A stretch of 14,830 nucleotides of DNA from Candidatus Zipacnadia bacterium. Lineage in GTDB: Bacteria; Armatimonadota; UBA5377; JALGUK01. How positions within the stretch are numbered: position 1 is the stretch's first letter; the number at the start of each line of letters is the position of its first letter. The stretch covers positions 1-14,830 of the forward strand of contig JALGUK010000024.1 of NCBI GenBank assembly GCA_029820875.1. Reading direction: 5' to 3'. The position numbers and the translations under genes are program-made. A model generated the notes under the pieces. That model made no database searches. It worked only from the letters and a program-made list of their open reading frames with translations, and was not told where the DNA came from. Shown piece by piece: positions 1-7,352 of this stretch.

Positions 1-249
1 AAGCAGTGGCCGTACCTGGACATGGCGCGTCTGGAGGGCTCGGTGTCCTACGAGTTCGCGTCGCTTCTTTCGGGGCAGTCCGGGGGCATCCCGCTGGATG
101 ATTTCGTCAAGTTCGAGCTGCACAACACCGGCTCGGTCACCCGATGGGGCCAGTATACTCTCACCGGCACGCTTGCAGTCAATACTCGCACCGGCCACAC
201 GAGCGGGGAGTTGGACCTGCTCTTCGAGGGAATAGACCTGGGATATTGA
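1..249 (+). CDS. Unrecognised protein, C-terminal fragment (5' end outside window)
   Basis: The reading frame is open from base 1 to a TGA at 247-249 and gives 82 residues; the true start lies left of the window. An internal ATG at 22 has no convincing Shine-Dalgarno sequence, so I treat this as the tail of a longer gene. The peptide is acidic to neutral and alternates polar and hydrophobic residues (for example QYTLTGTLAV and GELDLLFEGI). This suggests beta strands, as in a secreted or envelope protein, but no family is recognisable. It converges on the cyclase gene, whose stop lies 25 bases away. The short gap shows no clear terminator hairpin. Function unknown. Confidence 0.55.
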   Translation, partial: KQWPYLDMARLEGSVSYEFASLLSGQSGGIPLDDFVKFELHNTGSVTRWGQYTLTGTLAVNTRTGHTSGELDLLFEGIDLGY

Positions 250-274
250 AGGGCTACGTCAGTGCCTGGGCAAC

Positions 275-3200
275 TCATGCGGAACCGTTTGGACGTATCG
301 AATCGAGCAACATCTGCCGATAATGCTCGGCTGCCTTCCTGTCTCCGGTTTGCTCGAGTGCCTGGATGAGCTTCTCGAACAAGTTGCGCTTGAGCTTCTC
401 GAACAAGTTGCGCTTGTGGAAGTCTCGCAGATACGCCCATCGCCTTTGTTCATCCGGGATACTATCAGCCAGCGACTGTATTATGTCAGCAGCGCGGCGC
501 AGGTGAACCAAGGCGTCGGAGCCGCGTCCTTGCGCCATTAGCGTCTGGCCTACTTGGGCGTGTGATTGCCATCTGATGTCGTGCAGGTTCAGCTTCTCCG
601 CGATACCAAGGGCCCGCTCGGCCTTCTCCAGTGCTGCTTGATAATTGTGCCGGCGGGCTTCGATGTCCGCCTGAATCAGGTAACATACGGCTTCCAGGCG
701 GCGGTTGCCCATTTGGAGTGCCATTTGCATCGTTTCTTGGGCTGATTGTGATGCTTCTTGCGTCCGGCCCGCCTGCAGCAACGCATCAAGGCACGCCGCA
801 GAGGCTGAGACCTCCGCCTGCTTCAGCTTGATTTCCCCGGCGATTTGCAGCGACTCCTTCAATGTGCTGATTGCTTTCTCATTATCCCCGAGAGCGTGAT
901 AGATGCTGCCCAGTATGCGCAGCGCGTGTGCCTTTACTTTACGACTTCCGAGGCTTTCGGCCAGTTGCAGCGCCTCCTTGCAGAGAGACTGCGCCCTGGG
1001 GCAGTCACCCAGCATATAATATACCTCGGCCAGAGCTGCCTTGGCTTCCGCGATACCCGTTTGGATTTGGAAATCTTCCGCCACCTGCAAGGACCTGGTC
1101 CCGCAAGTCAAAGCATCCTCAAACTGCCCGAGGTTGGCATGGTAGAGTGCCTTGTCTCTGAGAGCCTCCCATTGCAATGTGGGTTCGTCAATTTCCTCGG
1201 CGAGTGCGAGACAACGCCCCACGTGTTCAAGGGCTTCGACATAGTTCCCCATGTTGGCGTCTGCAAGCGCCAGCAACCCAAGCGAGTAAGCCTCCATCCG
1301 CTTATCAGGTGGTTTGGTCCCCGTGCCGTTCCGTGCGATTCTGAGGCTCTCGTCCAGGTATTGCCTGGCTTTCTCGTACTCACCCAGGCGGCAGTAAATG
1401 TCACCGAGGTTGTTGTACACAGCTCCCAGGTACGGCCCCTGGGCCTGCTCCTGAATCCGAAGGCATTCCTCGAAAGCCTCTCTGGCGCGCTCATAATTCC
1501 CTTGCTGATAGTAGGAGACGCCGATACCGAGCAGAGACTGTGACTGGCCCATCAGGTCACTAAGCTCCCGGCGCACAGCAAGGGCGAGTCGGTAATACTC
1601 TCGGGCCTTGTCGAATTCGCCCTGCTGCCAACACACGCCGGCGAGGCCCTGGTGGGCGATCGCCTCAATGGTGGGGTCTCCGGTTTCCTCCCCCAGTTGC
1701 AGGATCTCGCGCCAGTATCCCGCTGCCTCGTCGAAGTGTCCGGTGAGGCCGTAAATGTCGCCAAGGTCGCACAGGAGCCCGACCCTCTCTTTTGTCCGCT
1801 CCGGCGTCTGCTCCATGCGGTCCAGTATCTCCAGCCCGCGGCCGCAATACAGGACAGCCGCATCAGCGGCGTAGACCTGCTTGGCCTTGGCTGCGGCCTT
1901 AACTGAATACTGTAAGGCTTTCTCAGTGTTGTTACTGTGGTAATAGTGGTGAGCGAGCAGGTCCAGGAATTCCTCCCGGCGATCTGGGTAAAGCTCCTCC
2001 AGGCATTCTCCTATCCGGCCGTGTAGCTCCCTTCGCCTGCTCAGCAGCAGACTATTGTAGGCGACCTCCTGGATCATGGCGTGCTCAAAATGATACTCCA
2101 TTTCCTCGGCCGCAGCCACAGAAGCCCCTCCGGCCTCGGGTCCCACGATGAACCCGAGCGTTGTGAGAGTGGCAAGGTGCCAGCTCAGGCGGTTCGGGCC
2201 TGTGTGAATGCGTTCCAACACTTCATATCGAAAACTCCGGCCGATTGCCGCCGCTTCCTGCACCACGGTCTTGGTCGGCCCCTGCAGTCGGTCTATACGG
2301 GACATGATAATCTCTTCCACGGTGTCGGGGATCACTGCTTTATCCAGGGTGGGGCCTATCACGACCTCACCGTCCTCCACCCAGACGGCTTGGACGTCGC
2401 GCAGCGACCTTATGAGTTCCTCGATGAAAAAGGGGTTTCCGTCCGTCTTTTCTAAGATCAACTGCTGGAAGTGGGAAGGGATACGCTCCGCGCCCAACAA
2501 GTCCTTCACCAGTTCCATACTGCTGGTATCCGACAGCCGCTCGAGCTGGATCTCGGTATAACAAGGTTTTTCAGCCCAGTTATGCTGGAAGACCGGGCGG
2601 TACAAGCACAAGAGCATGATGGGGACGTCGGACACGTCTTTAACGAGATAGTCCAACAGCCTGCGCGATGGCTCGTCGGACCAATGCAGGTCCTCCATCA
2701 CCAGGATTATCGGCCGGTGCTTGGCCGCCCCAAACAGGAGTTGTTTCACCGCGCTGAACGTCCGGGCCTGTCGTTCCTGCGGCGGCAACCCCGCGATTTC
2801 CACCGGTTCCTTACTCAAAGACAGCAGGCTCGCAATATGGGGAAGGACGGAGCCAATGTTGTCGCCGACGGCTTCGACAGCCGCCGTGAGCTTTTCAAGG
2901 GCCGCCTGTTCGGTGTCGGTTTCGTCAATATGACAGAACTGCCGCAGGGCATCCAGGAACGGCAGGTAAGGCATGCTTTGACCGAAGGAAAGACAACGTC
3001 CCTGGTAAATGGGTGTGTCTTCGGCCTGCTCGCTGTTTTGCAGCTCGTATACCAGCCGAGATTTACCGGCACCTGCCTCACCGACTATGGCCAGGACCTG
3101 GCCCTCTCCGTTTTTCAGCCTCTGTAGAGCGTTCATCAAGACATTAAGCTCGGCGTCCCGCCCCTGCAAGCGGGCCATCGTTCCCGAACGGACGCGTCCC

Positions 3201-4129
3201 TCGATACGGGCCTCGCTTCGTTTAGCGCCGACGATTTCATAGGCCGTCAGCGGCTCTTTCTTACCCTTGACCCTGATCTCGCCAAGCGGTTTGATGTCGA
3301 ACGAGCCTCGCACGCGCTCGTAGACGTTCTCGCTGATGACGATTTGGCCGCCCTCGGCGAAACTCTCCAATCTGGATGCAACATTCACCGTATCGCCCAT
3401 GACGGTATATTCAAACCTGCCTGCCGTCTCGGCTCCCACTTGACCTGCCACGACCATGCCCGTGTTGATGCCGATATTGAGCTTCAGAGGATGGAAGTCG
3501 GGGTCCTTGCTTGCCTCTTCGTCGTTGAACGCTTCCAGACGGCTCTGCATCTCCATGGCGGCCCTGCAGGCGCGTTCCGGAGCATCTTCGTGAGCAATCG
3601 GGGCACCGAACAGGGCCATCACGCAATCGCCGATGAACTTGTCCACATACCCCTCGTACTTGTGGAGCGTGTCCACGAGGAAGTCGAAGCACCGATTCAT
3701 CAAATCCTTCATTTCCTCGGGGTCCTTCAGCTCCGAAAGAGCCGTGAAGCCGGACAGGTCCGCAAGCACCACGGTGACAGTCCGCCGCTCGCCGCCGCCC
3801 TGGGCCGTCGCAGCCTGCACCTTTTTTGCCAGCACGCTCGACATGCGCTTGCCCACGGCGACTATTTCGGTTTCAAGGACATCGGAAATGGATGAATGGC
3901 CGGGGGCGGTGAGATGGGATGGAGCTTCTCTTTGCGCCGCCGGTGCGGCGGCGCTGCGGGGAATTGCAGTACCGTCGGGTAGAAGCTCCGCCCCACAACC
4001 ACCGCAAAACCGGTCCTCGAGGCTGTTGACAAACCCACATGCCGGGCATGCCCTTTCCAGCGGGGCACCGCATTCTGAACAAAAGCGGCGGCCAGGCCGA
4101 TTCTTGTGATTACAGTTAGGACAGAGCAT
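275..4129 (-). CDS. Class IIIb adenylate/guanylate cyclase with zinc ribbons, AAA-type ATPase and TPR array (sAC-like)
   Basis: Predicted cytosolic signalling protein of 1284 residues, probably making cAMP from ATP. I chose ATG 4129 because GAGGT lies about 8 bases upstream; an in-frame GTG at 4150 would add 7 residues. Order of domains: two zinc ribbons (CxxC at 3/6, 17/20, 28/31, 42/45); a linker; a class III cyclase domain at about 115-300; an ATPase with Walker A GEAGAGKS (350-357) and Walker B MEDLHW (478-483); then about 500 residues of helical TPR repeats. All catalytic residues appear present: metal aspartates D124 and D168, base-selecting K164 and T242 (YTVMGD), and N249 and R253 (NVASR). 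Threonine in the place of the usual aspartate marks class IIIb, the soluble, often bicarbonate-responsive type that includes human ADCY10, which shares the cyclase-ATPase-TPR order. One catalytic domain means it must homodimerise. Odd: an exact 24-bp in-frame duplication near the C terminus. The substrate (ATP versus GTP) and the effector are inferred. Confidence 0.93.
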   Translation of the reverse strand: MLCPNCNHKNRPGRRFCSECGAPLERACPACGFVNSLEDRFCGGCGAELLPDGTAIPRSAAAPAAQREAPSHLTAPGHSSISDVLETEIVAVGKRMSSVLAKKVQAATAQGGGERRTVTVVLADLSGFTALSELKDPEEMKDLMNRCFDFLVDTLHKYEGYVDKFIGDCVMALFGAPIAHEDAPERACRAAMEMQSRLEAFNDEEASKDPDFHPLKLNIGINTGMVVAGQVGAETAGRFEYTVMGDTVNVASRLESFAEGGQIVISENVYERVRGSFDIKPLGEIRVKGKKEPLTAYEIVGAKRSEARIEGRVRSGTMARLQGRDAELNVLMNALQRLKNGEGQVLAIVGEAGAGKSRLVYELQNSEQAEDTPIYQGRCLSFGQSMPYLPFLDALRQFCHIDETDTEQAALEKLTAAVEAVGDNIGSVLPHIASLLSLSKEPVEIAGLPPQERQARTFSAVKQLLFGAAKHRPIILVMEDLHWSDEPSRRLLDYLVKDVSDVPIMLLCLYRPVFQHNWAEKPCYTEIQLERLSDTSSMELVKDLLGAERIPSHFQQLILEKTDGNPFFIEELIRSLRDVQAVWVEDGEVVIGPTLDKAVIPDTVEEIIMSRIDRLQGPTKTVVQEAAAIGRSFRYEVLERIHTGPNRLSWHLATLTTLGFIVGPEAGGASVAAAEEMEYHFEHAMIQEVAYNSLLLSRRRELHGRIGECLEELYPDRREEFLDLLAHHYYHSNNTEKALQYSVKAAAKAKQVYAADAAVLYCGRGLEILDRMEQTPERTKERVGLLCDLGDIYGLTGHFDEAAGYWREILQLGEETGDPTIEAIAHQGLAGVCWQQGEFDKAREYYRLALAVRRELSDLMGQSQSLLGIGVSYYQQGNYERAREAFEECLRIQEQAQGPYLGAVYNNLGDIYCRLGEYEKARQYLDESLRIARNGTGTKPPDKRMEAYSLGLLALADANMGNYVEALEHVGRCLALAEEIDEPTLQWEALRDKALYHANLGQFEDALTCGTRSLQVAEDFQIQTGIAEAKAALAEVYYMLGDCPRAQSLCKEALQLAESLGSRKVKAHALRILGSIYHALGDNEKAISTLKESLQIAGEIKLKQAEVSASAACLDALLQAGRTQEASQSAQETMQMALQMGNRRLEAVCYLIQADIEARRHNYQAALEKAERALGIAEKLNLHDIRWQSHAQVGQTLMAQGRGSDALVHLRRAADIIQSLADSIPDEQRRWAYLRDFHKRNLFEKLKRNLFEKLIQALEQTGDRKAAEHYRQMLLDSIRPNGSA
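368..415 (-). repeat. Exact 24-bp tandem duplication inside the cyclase gene
   Basis: Bases 368-391 and 392-415 are identical 24-mers lying head to tail. Because the unit is a multiple of three it stays in frame and encodes KRNLFEKL twice in a row, just before the final TPR-like helices of the cyclase. The lack of any silent difference between the copies suggests a recent slippage event or a variable repeat. Confidence 0.95.
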
Positions 4130-4311
4130 TTCCTGGACCTCGCTACGCACGCAACCAAGCCGTTAACGGTCGGAACTATGCCCGGGCACGCGTCAACCGC
4201 CACAGCTTTCCAACCCAGGCATGCCATACACCCACGATTCCCACGAGGCCGTTCACCACCGACGGCCAGTCGGATTCTAAATGGAAGTGTTTGACAGATT
4301 GCTCGGATTCT

Positions 4312-4330
4312 CCTGCATCCATCATGCAGG
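4312..4330. promoter_or_regulatory. 7-bp perfect inverted repeat with 5-base loop
   Basis: CCTGCAT (4312-4318) and ATGCAGG (4324-4330) are perfect reverse complements around CCATC. It lies about 180 bases upstream of the cyclase start codon. It could be an operator or a hairpin in the cyclase leader; no T-run follows on either strand, so a terminator is unlikely. Confidence 0.4.
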
Positions 4331-4363
4331 CCCGAGCGAGGCCTGGCTTGCGGGTTTTGGGAA

Positions 4364-4379
4364 AGTGACAAGAGTCACC
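4364..4379. promoter_or_regulatory. CRP/FNR-family-like dyad upstream of the cyclase gene
   Basis: The core GTGA (4365-4368), six bases, TCAC (4375-4378) matches the central eight positions of the CRP consensus TGTGA-N6-TCACA, and the dyad extends to GTGAC-AAGA-GTCAC. The outer bases are A and C instead of T and A. It sits about 235 bases upstream of the cyclase start codon and about 130 bases upstream of the divergent promoter. CRP proteins bind cAMP, so a site next to a cyclase gene would fit feedback control, which is inference. At equal base frequencies an exact 8-base core is expected about 0.01 times in a region of this length. Confidence 0.4.
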
Positions 4380-4409
4380 GTGAACTTCTCGGAAGAGAAA
4401 ATGTCCTAA

Positions 4410-4437
4410 AGAATATGCAAGGGGGTGCCGATAACAA
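4410..4437 (-). promoter_or_regulatory. Weak candidate promoter for the cyclase gene
   Basis: Read on the minus strand, TTGTTA (4437-4432), a 16-base spacer and TATTCT (4415-4410) resemble a sigma-70 promoter, with four of six matches in each box. Transcription would start near 4404, putting the CRP-like dyad just downstream of the start, a repressing position. No better promoter was found between here and the cyclase start. Low confidence. Confidence 0.22.
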
Positions 4438-4500
4438 GAAACACGTGCAATCCTGTCAAGTGAGCGAAATCAGGAACAGCGCAATTGGCACGAAGCCCCC

Positions 4501-4530
4501 TTCACATCCGCCGCGTTTTTGTGGTATAAT
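4501..4530 (+). promoter_or_regulatory. Sigma-70-type promoter for the nucleotide-sugar dehydrogenase
   Basis: TTCACA (4501-4506), an 18-base spacer and a perfect TATAAT (4525-4530) form the best promoter in the window. Initiation is expected near 4537, leaving a leader of about 420 nt before the dehydrogenase start at 4961. A degenerate CRP-like sequence, GTGA-N6-TCAG, at 4460-4473 is centred about 70 bases upstream of that start, but it is too weak to call as a site. Confidence 0.55.
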
Positions 4531-4960
4531 TGGATGTTGATAATATCCCCATCTAGTGTCAGCCGCGGGTGCGGCAGGATGACAACGCCTGCGGGAGCGC
4601 TGTCTGGAGGTCTTCTTAGCTCGCTGGAGACGTGAAGTGGAGGCCGGTGAGTGTGGCGGGAAAATGTGTCCGGCAATGCGGTCAGGCTTGAGGGGGGCAA
4701 TATCGTACCTGTGAGGATGCTGCAGATTGAGCGGTAGTATGCTCCTTCGGATTGGTCGCATCTTGCAGGACGCCGCCTCTACTTGTATGTATGTGTGACA
4801 GGGACGGTGTTCGGTAGCACGTACAGTTGGGCCGAATAGGGCAATCCAAGCGAGGTCCAATCAGGTAGCGAGGAATCTTCAAGGCGAAGGTGCCGTTATA
4901 CGAAAGACCGCGCCAAGAAGAATATTTGGAATCTCGGAATCTCGAACAGGATGGGGTGCG

Positions 4961-6316
4961 ATGGCTGCACGGGTGATCGCTGAGCCACAAGCATTACCGG
5001 ACAAGTCAGCAAGTCAAGCTGAGACTCTCATAGAGAAGATTAAGCAGCGCAATGCGCGAGTCGCGGTCGTGGGTATAGGCTACGTCGGTTTACCTCTGGC
5101 AGTTGAGTTCGCCAAGAACGGATTCCAAACGGTAGGAATTGACACCAACCCTCGGGCGGTAGACCAAATCATACTCCATCAGCCCACAACCATTGACGTG
5201 ACTGCAGATAGTATCGCACGCTTGCATGAGGCGGGCCTGCTCTCCGCGACCGAGTCGTTTGACGTTCTTGGTGACTGTGATGCCATCTGCGTCTGCGTCC
5301 CGACGCCGCTTACCCCAAACCGTGAACCCGATGTCTCACATGTGCGGGCTGCAGCAGGAGAGATAGCCGCGCGCCTGCGGCCCGGGCAGCTCGTAGTGCT
5401 TGAAAGCACAAGCTTCCCGGGAACCACGGCGGAGGTAGTGCTGCCGATTCTGGCCGAGACAGGTCTGCAGGTCGGCGAAGACTTCTTCCTCGGCTATTCA
5501 CCTGAGCGTGTTGACCCCGGTAACAATGAACATACGATCGCCAACACTCCCAAGCTGGTCGCTGGGATCACTCCCACATGCCGCGAAGCGGTTGCGGCGC
5601 TCTATTCACAGATCGTCAGTCAGATCGTCCCGATCTCAAGCACTCAGGCCGCAGAGACTGCGAAGCTGCTCGAGAATCTGTTCCGTAACGTCAACATCGC
5701 TTTGGTCAACGAGTTGACGTTGCTGTGCAATCGCATGGGTATTGACGTGTGGGAGGTAATTGACGCCGCCAGCACCAAGCCGTTCGGGTACATGCGCTTC
5801 ACCCCCGGGCCCGGGCTTGGAGGCCACTGCATTCCGGTTGACCCGTACTACCTCTCGTGGAAGGCCAGGGAGTTAGGCTTCAACAGCCGGTTTGTCGAGT
5901 TGGCCAGCGAAATCAACCTCGAAATGCCCCTGTATGTAGTGGACAAGATCAGCGCCGCGCTGAACTCACACTCCAAGGCGATAAACGGCTCTCGGATACT
6001 GCTCCTCGGGGTCGCTTACAAGCCGGATATCAGTGACACGCGGGAATCTCCAGCCATGACTATCATGGACGAATTGCGTGCCCGCGGGGCGAAGTTGGCT
6101 TACAGCGATCCCTACGTCCCCACGTTTGCCAACAACGGTGCGATGATGAAATCGCGGGAGCTGACCGTGGAGGAGATTAAGCGAGCTGATTGCGTGGTGC
6201 TGATCACGGATCACTCCTGCTACCCTTACGACCTCATTGCCGAGCACGCCCAACTCCTGGTAGACACGCGGAACGCCTTCAAGAACTGGCGGCGTCCAGG
6301 CATCTACCACCTCTAA
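4961..6316 (+). CDS. UDP-N-acetyl-D-hexosamine (glucosamine) 6-dehydrogenase family protein
   Basis: A 451-residue NAD-dependent nucleotide-sugar dehydrogenase, normal length for the family. It oxidises C6 of a UDP-sugar in two steps to the uronic acid, in the cytoplasm, supplying precursors for surface polysaccharide. Visible features: Rossmann fold with GIGYVG (38-43) and D61 for the NAD ribose; SPERVDPG; family lysine K235 in AETAKLLEN; catalytic cysteine C290 in GLGGHCIPVDPYYL; C-terminal UDP-binding domain with GVAYKPDISDTRESPA. The GGHCIPVDP form, rather than the GGSCFPKD of UDP-glucose dehydrogenases, places it with WbpA/WecC-type enzymes acting on N-acetyl sugars, and the text is closest to the UDP-GlcNAc group. 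Start ATG 4961 is supported by the match to the usual short N-terminal helix; the ribosome site is only a weak AGGATGGGG. Other polysaccharide genes are absent nearby. Its stop overlaps the ndk stop. Confidence 0.92.
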   Translation: MAARVIAEPQALPDKSASQAETLIEKIKQRNARVAVVGIGYVGLPLAVEFAKNGFQTVGIDTNPRAVDQIILHQPTTIDVTADSIARLHEAGLLSATESFDVLGDCDAICVCVPTPLTPNREPDVSHVRAAAGEIAARLRPGQLVVLESTSFPGTTAEVVLPILAETGLQVGEDFFLGYSPERVDPGNNEHTIANTPKLVAGITPTCREAVAALYSQIVSQIVPISSTQAAETAKLLENLFRNVNIALVNELTLLCNRMGIDVWEVIDAASTKPFGYMRFTPGPGLGGHCIPVDPYYLSWKARELGFNSRFVELASEINLEMPLYVVDKISAALNSHSKAINGSRILLLGVAYKPDISDTRESPAMTIMDELRARGAKLAYSDPYVPTFANNGAMMKSRELTVEEIKRADCVVLITDHSCYPYDLIAEHAQLLVDTRNAFKNWRRPGIYHL

Positions 6317-6732
6317 TCCACCGCAAGTTGCGGGAAAAAGAACGCGATTTCCCGCTTCGCCGATCCGGGGGAATCGGACCCGTGTACACTGTTGCGGGTG
6401 TGGTCCTGACCCAGCTCGGCGCGGATTGTCCCCGGTTGTGCCTCAGCGGGATTCGTTGCACCCATCAGTTCGCGCACTCTTGCAATCGCGGACTTTCCCT
6501 CGACAACTCCGGTTACACACGCCCCTGAAGTCATGTAGTCCACCAGTTGTTCAAAGAATGCCTTGCCACGGTGTTCCGAATAAAAAGTCTCGGCCTGGGC
6601 TTGGTCCATCTGAAGCATTTGCAGCCCTTTTACTTGCAGGCCTGCAGCCTCAAACCGTCTGATAATCTCCCCAATCAGCCTACGCTCTACAGCGTCGGGC
6701 TTGATGATGATAAGTGTTTGCTCTATCGCCAA
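6313..6732 (-). CDS. ndk: Nucleoside diphosphate kinase
   Basis: A 139-residue enzyme of typical Ndk length that transfers the gamma phosphate of ATP to other (deoxy)nucleoside diphosphates through a phosphohistidine, balancing nucleotide pools. Seen: the N-terminal strand ending in KPDAV; FYSEHRGKAFF; the loop GATNPAEAQPGTIR; and the active-site signature NSVHGSDSPGSAKREI with the catalytic histidine. I place the start at TTG 6732, giving M-A-I-E-Q as in most Ndk proteins, because AAGGGAGG ends 8 bases before it. An in-frame GTG two codons earlier is too close to that sequence, and the open frame extending upstream to 6798 matches nothing in the family. It converges with the UDP-sugar dehydrogenase, and the two stop codons share bases. 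It is divergent from the response regulator. Confidence 0.97.
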   Translation of the reverse strand: MAIEQTLIIIKPDAVERRLIGEIIRRFEAAGLQVKGLQMLQMDQAQAETFYSEHRGKAFFEQLVDYMTSGACVTGVVEGKSAIARVRELMGATNPAEAQPGTIRAELGQDHTRNSVHGSDSPGSAKREIAFFFPQLAVD

Positions 6733-6740
6733 TAGCACTG

Positions 6741-6748
6741 CCTCCCTT
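6741..6748 (-). promoter_or_regulatory. Ribosome binding site deciding the ndk TTG start
   Basis: On the minus strand AAGGGAGG ends 8 bases before TTG 6732. It is only 2 bases from the alternative GTG, so it favours the TTG start. Confidence 0.75.
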
Positions 6749-6899
6749 GCCAGACTCCTTTTCGATTGTCCGCAGTGGGTCCCGCCGGGCGGCACCACTC
6801 GTCATTCCCGCCACTTCTGCAGACCGTTGAAGGAAAGACGTAGTTTTCGTCGAACAGATGACTTATCCTGTCGATGCCGACGTTGAGTCCGTGGCGAGG

Positions 6900-6918
6900 C
6901 CCCGCACAAATCGCGGGG
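6900..6918 (+). promoter_or_regulatory. Hairpin over the ribosome-binding region of the response regulator
   Basis: CCCCGC (6900-6905) pairs perfectly with GCGGGG (6913-6918) around a 7-base loop. The right arm contains most of the G-run (6915-6919), the only Shine-Dalgarno-like sequence before the start codons at 6927/6930. The stem could limit translation. No poly-T follows, so it is not a terminator. Confidence 0.4.
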
Positions 6919-6929
6919 GTTAGGCGGTG

Positions 6930-7352
6930 ATGCTCGTGAACACGGACAGCACCAAAGAAATCATGGTTGTTGACGATGAAGCGGATGTCGTGGCCATCAT
7001 AAAAATCAACTTGGAGATGGCGGGGTACAAGGTCATGGAGGCATTCGAGGGACAACAGGCGCTTGACCTTATGCAGGAGCAAACGCCTGACCTGGTGCTG
7101 CTGGACATCGCCATGCCGCCGGGGATGAACGGTGTGGAGGTTCTTAGGAGGATGCGAAACAGCGACAATACCCGCCATATCCCTGTTGTTATGCTTACCG
7201 CCTACGGCAGTACCGAGGCACGTGTCGAAGCGGAGAAGCTGGGCTGCTACTTGTTCATAGATAAACCCTTCGACCCTGCGGAACTGGTCGGAATTATCGG
7301 ACGCGTCCTCGCCGCCGCCGACGAAGAGAAAAGGCTTGAAAGCGGACCCTGA
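6930..7352 (+). CDS. Single-domain response regulator (CheY-like receiver)
   Basis: A 140-residue protein that is almost wholly a receiver domain with no DNA-binding or enzymatic output, so it probably acts by protein-protein contact or in a phosphorelay. All key residues are present: the acidic pair D15/D16 in VVDDE, phospho-acceptor D59 in LLDIAMP, T90 in MLTAYG and K112 in DKPF. A short charged tail follows the final helix. The first possible start is GTG 6927 and the next is ATG 6930. I prefer ATG, but the ribosome site (a G-run at 6915-6919, within a hairpin) does not decide. No histidine kinase gene lies nearby, so its partner is encoded elsewhere. It is divergent from ndk and convergent with the prepilin gene; a palindrome spans its stop codon. 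Confidence 0.93.
   Translation: MLVNTDSTKEIMVVDDEADVVAIIKINLEMAGYKVMEAFEGQQALDLMQEQTPDLVLLDIAMPPGMNGVEVLRRMRNSDNTRHIPVVMLTAYGSTEARVEAEKLGCYLFIDKPFDPAELVGIIGRVLAAADEEKRLESGP

Larger units (their letters stand above)
4130..4960. other. 831-base divergent intergenic region without a convincing gene
   Basis: This region separates the leftward cyclase gene from the rightward nucleotide-sugar dehydrogenase gene. Open frames exist on both strands, but their predicted products are rich in Arg, Ser, Pro and Cys, lack family features and have no good ribosome site, so I do not call them genes. The left half holds several dyads (4312-4330, 4365-4378, 4386-4399). The centre holds a good promoter (4501-4530). 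The right half would be a leader of about 420 nt for the dehydrogenase. I recognise no known riboswitch in it. Confidence 0.75.

Noticed and set aside
2471..3127. Open frame of 218 codons on the + strand
   Set aside because: It is antisense to the ATPase domain of the cyclase, which has intact Walker motifs.
4291..4296. Perfect TTGACA on the + strand
   Set aside because: No acceptable -10 box lies 15 to 19 bases downstream, so it is not called a promoter.
3862..4371. Open frame of 169 codons on the minus strand over the cyclase start
   Set aside because: It overlaps the cyclase gene in another frame, and its product lacks any recognisable pattern, whereas the cyclase frame shows zinc ribbons there.
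4579..4635. Possible 18-residue leader peptide (ATG to TGA) in the long leader
   Set aside because: The ribosome site is weak, there is no run of regulatory codons and no terminator follows; short frames of this size are common by chance.
4456..4860. Open frame of 134 codons on the minus strand in the divergent region
   Set aside because: The product is Arg/Pro/Ser/Cys-rich with no family feature, there is no good ribosome site, and it runs antisense to the probable leader of the dehydrogenase.
6733..6798. Upstream extension of ndk to an earlier start
   Set aside because: The added residues match nothing at the Ndk N terminus, and the strong AAGGGAGG lies inside them at the right distance from TTG 6732.
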